Below are positions 24,125 to 33,041 of a stretch of 64,000 nt of DNA, piece after piece (position 1 is the stretch's first letter; each line of letters opens with the position of its first letter). This stretch comes from Phycisphaerae bacterium (GTDB lineage: Bacteria; Planctomycetota; Phycisphaerae; UBA1845; UTPLA1). The notes below the pieces were generated by a model. It was not told the origin of the DNA and ran no database searches. It saw only the letters and a list, made by a program, of their open reading frames with translations. Location of the stretch: assembly GCA_019636475.1 (NCBI GenBank), contig JAHBXN010000001.1:186001-250000 (forward strand), in the 5' to 3' direction. Made by a program: the position numbers and the translations under genes.

Positions 24125-25528
24125 ATGGGCATCATTTTTGAAAAAACTCAGGCCGCGCTGTCCAACATCCGCTCACTCGATCCGCGGATTCGAGCCGTGA
24201 TCTCAGTGCTCGACGATTCCGCACTTTCGAGAGCCAGATCACTTGATGCACAATCCTCACGGCAAGCGCTCCACGGCGCGCTCGTCGCCGTGAAGGATAA
24301 TATCTGCACGAAGATAGGAGCCACGACGTGCGCGTCGCACATCCTGCAAAATTACCAATCCCCTTTTGACGCCCACGTCGTCGAACGGCTGCACGCCGCC
24401 GGGGCCGTCATTGTCGCGAAAACCAATCTGGACGAATTCGCGATGGGCAGTTCAACGGAGAACAGCGCCTACTTTCCGACTCGCAATCCATGGAACCTGG
24501 ATTGCGTTCCCGGCGGATCGTCGGGCGGATCAATTGCGGCTGTGGCGGCCAGATTAACGCCCTACGCTCTGGGCAGCGAAACGGGCGGCTCAATCCGCCA
24601 GCCGGCATCGTTCTGCGGCGTGTGTGGGCTCAAGCCGTCGTACGGCCGCGTTTCGCGATACGGACTGGTCGCCTTCGCAAGCAGCCTCGATCAAATCGGA
24701 CCGGTCGCGACCGATGTTCGCGGGCTTGCCGAATTGCTCGGGGTGATCGCCGGACGCGACGAACGCGATTCGACCAGCGTGGATGCCCCGGTGCCTGACT
24801 ATGCCGCAATGCTCGACGAATCTCCGGGCCGGGTCCGGATCGGCATCGCCGCCGAGTACTTCGGCGATGGGCTCCACCCGGAGACTCGCGCACGCGTGGA
24901 AGCGGCCATTGACACCTACCGAAAGCTGGGCGCGGAGATCTGCGAAATCCACCTCCCGCACGCACCGTACACCATCGCCTGCTATTACCTGGTTTGCACG
25001 GCAGAAGCGTCGAGCAATCTGGCCCGTTTCGACGGCGTCCGCTACGGGCATCGAACAGCCCATCCGAAAGACTACTTCGACGTGTATAGCGCGAGCCGCG
25101 CGGAAGGGTTCGGTTCCGAAGTCAAACGTCGGATCATGCTCGGCACATTTGCACTGTCCAGCGGTTACTACGACGCGTACTACCTCAAGGCACTGAAAGT
25201 CCGCACGCTCATCAAGCAGGACTTTGAAAACGCCTTCAACCACTGCGATGTGATTTTGTCGCCCACGACGCCGACGCCGGCATTCCGACTCGGCGAGAAA
25301 CGGGACAATCCGCTCGAAATGTACCTCGCCGACATCTACAACTGCGCGGCCAATCTGGCCGGTATCCCCGCTGTCAGCATCCCGTGCGGTTTCACCAGCG
25401 AGCAAATGCCGGTCGGCATGCAGTTGATGGCGCCGCATTTTGCTGAAGGCCGCCTGCTTCAGATTGCAAACTGGTATCAGACTGTCACGAGCCATCACCT
25501 GGCCAAGCCGCCAATTTGTGCGGATTGA
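24125..25528 (+). CDS. gatA: Glutamyl-tRNA(Gln) amidotransferase subunit A
   Basis: This 467-residue amidase-signature subunit releases ammonia from glutamine for transamidation of mischarged Glu-tRNA(Gln) or Asp-tRNA(Asn). The Ser-cisSer-Lys triad is complete: Lys57 (VAVKDNI), Ser132 (GGSSGGS) and the nucleophile Ser156 (SETGGSIRQPASF). Other hallmarks are TNLDEFAMGSSTENSAY and CGLKPSYGRVSRYGLVAFAS. The length is slightly below the usual 480-490. It is 9 bp downstream of gatC and 156 bp upstream of the BatD-like gene, so the latter may be a separate unit. Confidence 0.95.
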   Translation: MGIIFEKTQAALSNIRSLDPRIRAVISVLDDSALSRARSLDAQSSRQALHGALVAVKDNICTKIGATTCASHILQNYQSPFDAHVVERLHAAGAVIVAKTNLDEFAMGSSTENSAYFPTRNPWNLDCVPGGSSGGSIAAVAARLTPYALGSETGGSIRQPASFCGVCGLKPSYGRVSRYGLVAFASSLDQIGPVATDVRGLAELLGVIAGRDERDSTSVDAPVPDYAAMLDESPGRVRIGIAAEYFGDGLHPETRARVEAAIDTYRKLGAEICEIHLPHAPYTIACYYLVCTAEASSNLARFDGVRYGHRTAHPKDYFDVYSASRAEGFGSEVKRRIMLGTFALSSGYYDAYYLKALKVRTLIKQDFENAFNHCDVILSPTTPTPAFRLGEKRDNPLEMYLADIYNCAANLAGIPAVSIPCGFTSEQMPVGMQLMAPHFAEGRLLQIANWYQTVTSHHLAKPPICAD

Positions 25529-25684
25529 TGCGATCGTACGGACCGACGCATCGGAGTTTCTGACAGGATTGGGACGCCGAACTCGTCCAACTGTCAAAGG
25601 CGATTGACGGATCACCCTGCCGATCCCCATCGCGCGAATTGTCGCTCGATGCGATCAACAGGAGTAACAGGCACCACCGCACAC

Positions 25685-26854
25685 ATGGCACTTGGTCCTT
25701 CCATTACCCGAACTGGCCATCGGCGCGAAGCACACCGCGATCAGCCCGGATTCGCGATCGAGCATCAGCACACGTCACGCCATCGACTGCGGCGATCACT
25801 GTCAGCGGGCATCGTCAGCAGCCTGCTGCTGTCCATCACGGCCACCGGCTGTCACGACTCACGGCCCGCCGCCCAGTCCCAGCCTTCCTCACAGCCTGCC
25901 GCCCGGCCGATCTCGCAAACCGCCCGCAACGGTCCGCTCACGGTAACTACGAGCGTCGATCGGGACCGCGTGGCGATCGGCGATCCCGTCGTCTTCAAGC
26001 TCGACGTCATGGCGGAGCAAGGCGTGAGGGTGGCCATTCCGAAAATCGAGGGACTCCTCGGCGATTTCAAAGTCACGGGATCCTCGGATTCCCAGCCTGA
26101 CTGCGAAGCGCTTCACAACTGCGCCGAGTGGCGATTTGAATTGATCTGCGCGATCCCTGGCAACATGTCGATTCCTGCGTTGCAGTTTTCGTTTGAGGAT
26201 CCGCGTCCGAAGGCCGACGGCTCCACCGAAATATATCGCGATCAACTGACCACCGATCCGATTGCCATCGCGGTAGAAGGACATCTGGCGGATCTGAAGG
26301 GCCCGATGAAAGTGCCCGTACCATTCGACTACCGACTGCTCTGGTGGGCGTCGGGGACGCTGGCCGCGGTAGCGCTTCTTGCATGGACAGTCCGATGGAT
26401 CGCACGAAAATGGCCTGCACGCACGTCCGAATCCGTCAAGGCGCCTCCGATTCCGGCGCACGTCTGGGCGCTGAGAGAACTCGATGGCCTCACCGCCGAA
26501 AATCTGATCGGCCGCGGGATGTTTCAGGAGTACTACTACCGCGTGAATGGTCTGGTCCGTCAGTACATCGAGCGACGCTTCGGAGTCAATGTTGGTGAAC
26601 AGACGAGCGAGGAGTTTATTCGCAGCATGCGCGATGCCCTACCGCTGACGGAAGAGCTCAGGTCCGGACTCAACCGGTTCATCGCAGCATGCGACCCGGT
26701 CAAGTACGCACGACAGATACCCGCGGAAGATGAAATCGAATGGGTCGGACGGACGGCTCGGCAGTTCATTGAGCAGACGGCCGAAAGCGAGACATCCCCC
26801 GCATCGGGTGCATCACTCGAGCCGGTCGCCACGAAGGCGGAGGCTCCCGCATGA
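25685..26854 (+). CDS. BatD/DUF4381-like membrane protein next to BatA
   Basis: This protein of about 389 residues has an N-terminal hydrophobic signal ending in a lipobox-like LLSITATGC (near residue 57). A beta-sandwich region follows (VDRDRVAIGDPVVFKLDVMA to IAVEGHLADLK), then a transmembrane helix (WWASGTLAAVALLAWTVRWI, around 225). The cytoplasmic domain carries AHVWALRELDGLTAENLIGR and FQEYYYRVNGLVRQYIERRF. This layout matches the BatD/DUF4381-type proteins encoded beside BatA-like VWA proteins in aerotolerance-type operons. The start is uncertain: ATG 25685 gives a long hydrophilic lead before the signal, and the frame is open back to 25604. The stop overlaps the BatA start (ATGA at 26851-26854). 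Confidence 0.75.
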   Translation: MALGPSITRTGHRREAHRDQPGFAIEHQHTSRHRLRRSLSAGIVSSLLLSITATGCHDSRPAAQSQPSSQPAARPISQTARNGPLTVTTSVDRDRVAIGDPVVFKLDVMAEQGVRVAIPKIEGLLGDFKVTGSSDSQPDCEALHNCAEWRFELICAIPGNMSIPALQFSFEDPRPKADGSTEIYRDQLTTDPIAIAVEGHLADLKGPMKVPVPFDYRLLWWASGTLAAVALLAWTVRWIARKWPARTSESVKAPPIPAHVWALRELDGLTAENLIGRGMFQEYYYRVNGLVRQYIERRFGVNVGEQTSEEFIRSMRDALPLTEELRSGLNRFIAACDPVKYARQIPAEDEIEWVGRTARQFIEQTAESETSPASGASLEPVATKAEAPA

Positions 26855-27942
26855 TTCTGGACCAGGTCTTCGTCCATCCCTGGGCGCTGCTGATTGCCGT
26901 CGTCCTCGTGCCGTGGGTTTGGAGGGCGTGGCGGAATCCGCGGCGCCGGGCCACCATCCGCTTCTCGTCGGTCGAGCCGCTCGCGCAGCTCGGAAGCCGA
27001 AGCTGGAGCGTGCGAGCGCGCGTGATCGTGCCGATTCTGCGCTCCATCGCAATCATCATGCTCGTCGTCGCCGTCGCCCGACCGCGAAAGGCAGACGAAA
27101 TGACCCGCATCAAAACGGAGGGGGTGGCGCTCGAACTCGTCATCGATCGCTCCGGAAGCATGGACGAGCCCGATTTTCGCGACAGGAACGGTCGGCCGCA
27201 AACTCGGCTGCAAGTCGTGAAAGACGTGGTCCAGGCATTTATCAAAGGCGATGGCGACAAACTGCCTGGTCGGCCGGACGATCTCATCGGGCTGACAGTC
27301 TTCGCACGATATCCCGACACGGTCTGCCCGCTGACCTGGGACCACGAACACATCGTTCGGTCACTGCGAGAGGTCCGGCCCGCCGTAACGCGCGAAGAAG
27401 GCGGAACGGCCATCGGCGATGCACTACTGCTGGGCGTGGAACGAATTCGTAACATCGCCCGACGCATGAGCAAAAAGGATGACTTCAAGCTCACGAGCCG
27501 TGCCGTCATTCTATTGACCGACGGCGAGCAGAACGCCGGTCGGCACGGACCCGAGGAGGCCGCGAAAGCCGCCGCCGCGCTCGGAATCAAGATATACACC
27601 ATCGGAGTCGTGCCGCCACCGGAACAGGTCCGATTCGGCCGCGCGCTGATCGCACAGCAGTCGGCGGGTATCGGGGAGGAACTGCTGAAATTCGTGGCCG
27701 ATACGACGAACGCCCGTTACTTTCGTGCCACGGATGCGACATCGTTGGAGGGGATTTACGCGGAGATCGATAGGCTGGAGCGCAGCGAGGTCGACGAAAA
27801 ACGATATTACCTTTACGAGGAGTTGGCCTACCGCTGGATCGACCTGGGCGGCCTTCGGTTTCCCCCACCGCTGCTGGTCGCATTGATCGCATTGGGACTC
27901 GAGCAACTGCTGGTGTCAACACGATTCCGACGCATTCCCTGA
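26851..27942 (+). CDS. BatA-like VWA-domain membrane protein
   Basis: This 363-residue protein has an N-terminal hydrophobic segment (WALLIAVVLVPWVW), a second one near residue 60 (IVPILRSIAIIMLVVAVARP), a von Willebrand factor A domain and a C-terminal helix (LLVALIALGLEQLLVSTRFR). The MIDAS metal site is intact: D-R-S-G-S in VIDRSGSMDEPDF, the Thr in EEGGTAIGDAL and the Asp in LLTDGEQNAG. BatA proteins work with MoxR ATPases, usually encoded with a DUF58 protein. Here only the BatD-like gene is adjacent, translationally coupled upstream. The substrate or client is not known. Confidence 0.88.
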   Translation: MILDQVFVHPWALLIAVVLVPWVWRAWRNPRRRATIRFSSVEPLAQLGSRSWSVRARVIVPILRSIAIIMLVVAVARPRKADEMTRIKTEGVALELVIDRSGSMDEPDFRDRNGRPQTRLQVVKDVVQAFIKGDGDKLPGRPDDLIGLTVFARYPDTVCPLTWDHEHIVRSLREVRPAVTREEGGTAIGDALLLGVERIRNIARRMSKKDDFKLTSRAVILLTDGEQNAGRHGPEEAAKAAAALGIKIYTIGVVPPPEQVRFGRALIAQQSAGIGEELLKFVADTTNARYFRATDATSLEGIYAEIDRLERSEVDEKRYYLYEELAYRWIDLGGLRFPPPLLVALIALGLEQLLVSTRFRRIP

Positions 27943-28464
27943 CTATTCGCGGACCGGCATCGCGGGGCACTCTCTTGTGACGAATTGGGACCCGTTTTCG
28001 GTTGCACGATCTGCCTTCGTATCTTACCTATTTTCTAACCGCAGTGATCAAGCACCGGCAACCGGCAATACGTTCCTCGCACAAACAGTCGCCATCGGAG
28101 ACGATTTGAGCTCCACATGATCGACTTGCACCACGATCGGCATGATCCGCCGATGCACTGGGGGCGACTGTGAATTTTAGTGAACGAAGCGCCTCGCGGA
28201 AGGCGACCTTCAATTTTCTGTGGCCGGACAGTTGGGCGGGCAATAGGGTATGGGTGCGGCGAGTCAGGATGCTCCCGCGCAAGCCTGCACACACCAACAA
28301 AAATTTCTGACAGCCTGGCATTGAATCCTGGTGGACGCGGAATCGCGTAGAACTCTGATGTCGCCTTGCAACACATTCGCCCGGATTTCCGCGCGAATCA
28401 TGAGCCGGTGTGCACCGTCGCGGGTTCGCGGCACCGGGGCCGGGCACGTTCGAGGGATGGGACC
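27943..28464. other. Intergenic region upstream of the DUF1800 gene
   Basis: This 522-bp stretch has no supported gene on either strand; open frames here lack ribosome binding sites or known domains. No strong terminator follows the batA stop. It should carry the promoter of the DUF1800/DUF1501 unit, but I could not identify a convincing pair of elements. Confidence 0.4.
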
Positions 28465-29961
28465 ATGTCACGAAAAACAAAGGTCAGTTTGCACTTTCTT
28501 GCGGCCGTACTGTGTGTTGGCTCCGTCGGATGCGATCCAAACGGGGAAAATCCGATCGACATCCCCGGCCTGGATACGTCACTTGATACGTATACAGGCG
28601 AATTCACTTCTGACAACGCTTACCGCCTGCTACGGCGAGCTGCCTTCGGTGCAACGCCCGGCCAGGTGGAGCAGGCGGTCGCCGACGGCCTGGAGAAGAC
28701 GGTCGACAAGCTGTTGACGATTGTTCCCGAGACCAATCAGTTTCGGAATTTCGCGGCCACCTACGAAGACAACATTCCCAAGCGCTGGATGGTCTTCCTG
28801 ATGCAGGGCAACAATCCGCTTCGGGAACGACTGGCCCTTTTCTGGCATGACCGATTCGCCACGTCGCGCCGCGTCCTGTCGGACCGCGACCGCAATTTGG
28901 CGGTCACACACTGGCTGATGCTGCGAAGTAACGCTCTTGGCAACTACCGGGAGTTTCTCAAACAGTTGACGCTGGATCCGCTGATGCTCATCTGGCTCGA
29001 CGGAGCCAATAGCCCGAAGGCCAAACCAAATGAGAATTACACCCGTGAGTTCTGGGAGTTGTTCACCCTCGGCCGCGACGTCCTCTATACCGAAGACGAC
29101 ATCCGCGAAGGCGCTCGGGCATTCACCGGCATCACGCTACTTCGGCAGAATGGAGAAGACGCTCGACCGATCTTCGACCTCAACAACCACGACGAGACGC
29201 TGAAGAACATTTTCCCCAGTCGCACCTCGGGGCCGGCCAACTACGACTACATCAGCCTGACCGATCTGACGCTGGCGCAGCCCGAGGCGGCGCGGTATGT
29301 CGCGCGAAATCTGTTCCGTCTGTTCATTCACGATCATCCAACCGATGCACAGGTCAACCGCCTCGCGGATGTGTTCCGCGAAGCGAATTGGGAGATTGCC
29401 CCGCTCGTGCGAAGAATCCTGACGTCCAGGGCCTTCTTCTCCGATGACGCACGCGGTAACCAGGTGACCTCTCCGGTCGAGCACTTCGTCGGCGTTGCCA
29501 GGACGCTCGACATGAGGATGTACTCAGAGGACTCCCAGGGCTACATCCTCGATCGCGTCGTAAACGATCTGGCCGGCGCGGGACTCGACATGTTAAATCC
29601 CGAAGGCGTGAACGGCTGGGACGAAGACCTCGGATGGATGCAGGATCAGTGGATCATCTCAAGGGTGCGCGCACTCGGACGCACCATGGAATACGGACCC
29701 GATCGCACACCCGAACTGCCCTACCACCTCCTGCCTCCGCGCAGTCGATGGTCCGAGCGAGAAGTCCGCAAAGACATGGTCCGCATGATAGCCGACGTGT
29801 TTCACCTGCATCTGACGACCGATGAAGAAGACATCTACGTGGAAGTTCTCGACCAGAACGGGCACCTGGCTTTCCACCTCGAGAATCCTGACTATCAGCC
29901 ACGCCATGTCCAGGAATTGATCCGCCTCATGGCAATGCACGAAGACGTGATCGGCCGGTAA
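28465..29961 (+). CDS. DUF1800-family lipoprotein
   Basis: This 498-residue protein starts with a lipoprotein signal (LHFLAAVLCVGSVGC, Cys24 as the likely lipid site). The DUF1800 domain covers almost all the rest. Markers are YRLLRRAAFGATPGQVEQAV, LRERLALFWHDRFATSRRVL, LTLDPLMLIWLDGANSPKAK, NENYTREFWELFTLGRD and YTEDDIREGARAFTGI. The function of DUF1800 is not established; it is nearly always encoded with a DUF1501 protein and thought to act in the cell envelope. The DUF1501 gene follows 68 bp downstream. The ATG at 28465 has a GGGA-type site upstream; the open frame extends to 28366 without family similarity. Confidence 0.88.
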   Translation: MSRKTKVSLHFLAAVLCVGSVGCDPNGENPIDIPGLDTSLDTYTGEFTSDNAYRLLRRAAFGATPGQVEQAVADGLEKTVDKLLTIVPETNQFRNFAATYEDNIPKRWMVFLMQGNNPLRERLALFWHDRFATSRRVLSDRDRNLAVTHWLMLRSNALGNYREFLKQLTLDPLMLIWLDGANSPKAKPNENYTREFWELFTLGRDVLYTEDDIREGARAFTGITLLRQNGEDARPIFDLNNHDETLKNIFPSRTSGPANYDYISLTDLTLAQPEAARYVARNLFRLFIHDHPTDAQVNRLADVFREANWEIAPLVRRILTSRAFFSDDARGNQVTSPVEHFVGVARTLDMRMYSEDSQGYILDRVVNDLAGAGLDMLNPEGVNGWDEDLGWMQDQWIISRVRALGRTMEYGPDRTPELPYHLLPPRSRWSEREVRKDMVRMIADVFHLHLTTDEEDIYVEVLDQNGHLAFHLENPDYQPRHVQELIRLMAMHEDVIGR

Positions 29962-30029
29962 TTCTCACCAACAAAGGTATTGTAGCGCCCATGGAATTCA
30001 TCGGGCCGACCTGAAGCGAGGAGATCGCG

Positions 30030-31241
30030 ATGAACGGTTGCGACGAATGCAAGAAGTTGACGCTCAGTCGAAGAGGTTTTCTGCGTCGAAGCCTCGGTGG
30101 CGCTGGCGCGCTGGCCATCGGAAACGGTCTGTTGAATTCGGTTGCGGCCACATACGCCCAATCGATGGCCGGCACCGGAAATCTGCTCGTGCTTTGTGAA
30201 CTCTCGGGCGGACTGGATTCACTGAGCATGCTCGCGCCCTACCGAAACGGCACCTACATCAGCAAACGCCCCGACCTGGCGCTGACGGCCGATGAGGTGG
30301 TCCCGCTCGGCGATAATGCGGACTACGGCATCAACAAACAGTTCCAGTTTCTCGCCGATCTGTACGCTCAAGGGCAGGTCGCATTCGTGCAGCAGTGCGC
30401 ATATCCGAACGCGAACGGATCGCACTTCGAAAGCCAGGAAATCTATCGATACGGAGTCCGCAATCTCGGCTCGGGAACCGGAACGAGCGCATCGTGGTAT
30501 GAAAGACTCCGAAAGCTGTATTTCAACGAGCCGTTCGGAGTTCTGGACTCCGCCGAAATCGGGAATCCGTCGAACTACGGCTATCCTGACAACACGTATC
30601 GCCGCGCGGCAGCCGACGCATTCGCTCGATTGGCACGCGCGAAGTCAGGAAGCAATCCGATTCAGCAGGGCATCATCGACACATACGCCAGAATCGATCA
30701 GCGCGGAGCGGACCTTCGCGCGCGCACTGAGGGTTTTCAATCCACCGGCCCGGCGCGGGGCGAATTTTTCCGCGCCGCACAGTATGCGTCGGCAGACCTC
30801 GGAACCCAGATCGTGAAAGTTCGATATGACGGATTCGACACCCACGGTTCACAGCGAGAGGCCAATGCGACACTCTTCCCGCGAGTGAACAACCACTTCG
30901 CGCAGTTCGTCGCCGATATGCAGACCGCGGGTCTCTGGGACCGAACCTGCGTTGCTTTCTACAGCGAATTCGGTCGCCGCAACGAACAAAACGGGAGCCC
31001 CGGGACGGATCATGGTTATGCCGGCCACATGGTGCTCGTCGGACCGGGAGTCAACGGCGGTCTTCACGGCCAGAATGTGACGACATCGGATCTCTCAAAG
31101 GACTCCTTGCCCTACTACGTTGACTTCCGAGCGGTCTTCGGTCAGGCGATCAACGATTGGCTCGGATTCGATCCCAAGCCGATATTTGAAATCGAGGGCG
31201 AGACATTCGACACACAAGTCGGCTCTTCCCTCTTCCGTTGA
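30030..31241 (+). CDS. DUF1501-family protein with Tat signal
   Basis: This 403-residue protein starts with a twin-arginine signal (SRRGFLRRSLGGAGALAIGN), so it is probably exported folded. The DUF1501 domain follows, with LVLCELSGGLDSLSMLAPYR, VAFVQQCAYPNANGSHFESQ, YDGFDTHGSQREANATLFPR, FYSEFGRRNEQNGSPGTDHG and the C-terminal YVDFRAVFGQAINDWLG. This fold is related to alkaline-phosphatase-like and arylsulfatase-like enzymes, and the His/Asp motifs could bind metal. The biological role is unknown. It is paired with the DUF1800 gene just upstream, and with a sugar dehydrogenase gene 78 bp downstream that may belong to the same transcript. Confidence 0.9.
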   Translation: MNGCDECKKLTLSRRGFLRRSLGGAGALAIGNGLLNSVAATYAQSMAGTGNLLVLCELSGGLDSLSMLAPYRNGTYISKRPDLALTADEVVPLGDNADYGINKQFQFLADLYAQGQVAFVQQCAYPNANGSHFESQEIYRYGVRNLGSGTGTSASWYERLRKLYFNEPFGVLDSAEIGNPSNYGYPDNTYRRAAADAFARLARAKSGSNPIQQGIIDTYARIDQRGADLRARTEGFQSTGPARGEFFRAAQYASADLGTQIVKVRYDGFDTHGSQREANATLFPRVNNHFAQFVADMQTAGLWDRTCVAFYSEFGRRNEQNGSPGTDHGYAGHMVLVGPGVNGGLHGQNVTTSDLSKDSLPYYVDFRAVFGQAINDWLGFDPKPIFEIEGETFDTQVGSSLFR

Positions 31242-31319
31242 ATCACTCAGACAGGCTCGCCGCCGTTCGGCCTGCGCCCGCGCCGGCCGCTCAACACGCG
31301 GCGCGCGGAGTTGCCGATA

Positions 31320-32663
31320 ATGCGATCGAATTCCATCAAAACGACGACAACCATCGTACTCACGCACGCTCTGACGCTTGTGTCGATCGCACCCCGTGCT
31401 CACGCGGCGGACCCCGTCGATCCCGCATTTCGGATTGAAAAGTATCTGGACGAATTGACTGAGCCCACGGCGATCGAGTTCGATGCACAAGGCCGCCTCT
31501 TCATTGCTGAAAAGTCCGGGCGCGTGCGGATCGCTCTGCACGGCGTCATTCGCAACAAACCGGTGATTGAGTTGCCGGTGCACACGTTTTTTGAGTGCGG
31601 CCTCACCGGGCTTGCACTGCATCCCGACTATCCAAACACGCCATACCTCTATGTCTTCGCGACCACATCATTCGAGGAGCAACAGATTCTGCGTTATCGA
31701 ATTGTCAATGGAACCGGCGTCGAACAGACCATTATCCGGCGAAACATACCGACTGGCGGAACCATTCATAACGGCGGATGCCTGCGCTTCGGACCCGATG
31801 GGATGCTCTACTTCTCCGTCGGCGACAATGGCACGGCGTCTAATGCGCAGGCGGACAACACCTTGGCCGGAAAAGTCTGCCGCATCACGCCCGAAGGCGA
31901 AATCCCCTCTGACAATCCCTTTACCACCGCCAGTGGCGCTGCCAGCGCCGTCTATGCGATGGGATTTCGCAACCCGTTTCGATTCTGCTTCTCCGAGGAC
32001 GGCCGGCTTTTTCTCTCGGATGTCGGGTCTTCCGGGATGGAGCGGCGCGAGGAGATCAATCTCGTTCGCGCCGGCCGAAACTATGGATGGCCCAACAAGG
32101 AGGGCGCCGCGTCCGATACAGCCGGTGACGGCTTCGAACCGCCGATCTTCGACTACGCCGACTTGGGACAGTGCATCACGGGAATCGTGTCATATCGCGG
32201 CAGTCATTTCCCCGAGCCCTATCGTGGAAATCTGTTTCAGCTCGACTACACCCTGAGCCGGATCTTCCGCGTGACGTTAAACGGCGACCAGGTCGCGGAG
32301 CACAGCCTCTTTGCACAGGCGGAAGGCTCCATCGTCGACATTACCGAAGGGCCAGATGGACGGCTCTACTACACGGAACTCACGACCGGCGTAATAAAGC
32401 GCATCGGCTATTCGCCGGATGAGACGACCGAGCCGGGCGCCGGCCTCGACGAAAACGACTGGGGCGGCGATCCCGCCGGCGAAGATCCCTGCGATAACTC
32501 AGCCGAGCCTTCGAACTGCGCAAACGACAACGGCGGTGCCGGCCCGATCGGTGGTGATCTCCTCGCCATGCTGTGCGGTTCAGGCGCCGCGCTCGCCGGC
32601 ATTGTCCCGCTGGCGCTATTGTGCATGCGAAGTGCGATGCCGCACAGGCGTCGCCGCCAATAG
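31320..32663 (+). CDS. PQQ-dependent sugar dehydrogenase-like protein with C-terminal anchor
   Basis: This 447-residue secreted protein has a signal peptide (TIVLTHALTLVSIAPRAHAA) and a six-bladed propeller of the glucose/sorbosone dehydrogenase family. Blade motifs include FDAQGRLFIAEKSGRVRIAL, VYAMGFRNPFRFCFSEDG, SVGDNG and AGRNYGWPNKEG. In the family, soluble PQQ glucose dehydrogenases oxidise aldose sugars. After residue ~375 comes an acidic Asp/Glu/Asn/Cys linker, then a hydrophobic helix (MLCGSGAALAGIVPLALLCM) and a basic ending (PHRRRRQ). That ending looks like a C-terminal membrane or sorting signal. GGAG lies 10 nt before the ATG at 31320. Many family members lack proven PQQ use. Confidence 0.85.
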   Translation: MRSNSIKTTTTIVLTHALTLVSIAPRAHAADPVDPAFRIEKYLDELTEPTAIEFDAQGRLFIAEKSGRVRIALHGVIRNKPVIELPVHTFFECGLTGLALHPDYPNTPYLYVFATTSFEEQQILRYRIVNGTGVEQTIIRRNIPTGGTIHNGGCLRFGPDGMLYFSVGDNGTASNAQADNTLAGKVCRITPEGEIPSDNPFTTASGAASAVYAMGFRNPFRFCFSEDGRLFLSDVGSSGMERREEINLVRAGRNYGWPNKEGAASDTAGDGFEPPIFDYADLGQCITGIVSYRGSHFPEPYRGNLFQLDYTLSRIFRVTLNGDQVAEHSLFAQAEGSIVDITEGPDGRLYYTELTTGVIKRIGYSPDETTEPGAGLDENDWGGDPAGEDPCDNSAEPSNCANDNGGAGPIGGDLLAMLCGSGAALAGIVPLALLCMRSAMPHRRRRQ

Positions 32664-32732
32664 GCATGCGACCAGCCTTCGCGGTGCGCATCGCGGATTC
32701 GCGCCGTCCGCAGCGTGCAATGGCGCAGCCGT

Positions 32733-33041
32733 TTACATGTCTTCGTAAAGCTCCGCCCAGCCCTCGTCAAAGGGATTCGGCATGAGCATATGTGCCACAA
32801 TCCCGGCACCACCGGTTTCTTCCGTATGGTATCGCACGATCACGACTGTACCCGGAACAACATGATCGGCGACGCCCTGCGGCAGTTCCGCCAGTATGAT
32901 GCCGCCGAAAGTTCGTCCGGAATATCTGATCGTCAGACTGTCATCATGACGGATCACGTCGGTGATGACATGGCGCTGATAGCCTGGCGGTATGACGTCC
33001 GGTTCATGCGGCTGCATCGCCCTGCTTCGACCTCCGCTCAT
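32733..33041 (-). CDS. Small protein of unknown function after the PQQ-propeller gene
   Basis: This 102-residue cytoplasmic-looking protein starts at an ATG that overlaps the stop of the upstream propeller gene (ATGA, 33038-33041), so translation is probably coupled. The sequence has beta-like patterns (HVITDVIRHDDSLTIRYSGR, GTVVIVRYHTEETGGAGIVA) and an acidic end (NPFDEGWAELYEDM). There is no signal peptide, transmembrane helix or motif that I recognise. It could be a small beta-barrel or an OB-like domain. The gene converges with the sugar dehydrogenase gene, 69 bp away. Confidence 0.55.
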   Translation of the reverse strand: MSGGRSRAMQPHEPDVIPPGYQRHVITDVIRHDDSLTIRYSGRTFGGIILAELPQGVADHVVPGTVVIVRYHTEETGGAGIVAHMLMPNPFDEGWAELYEDM

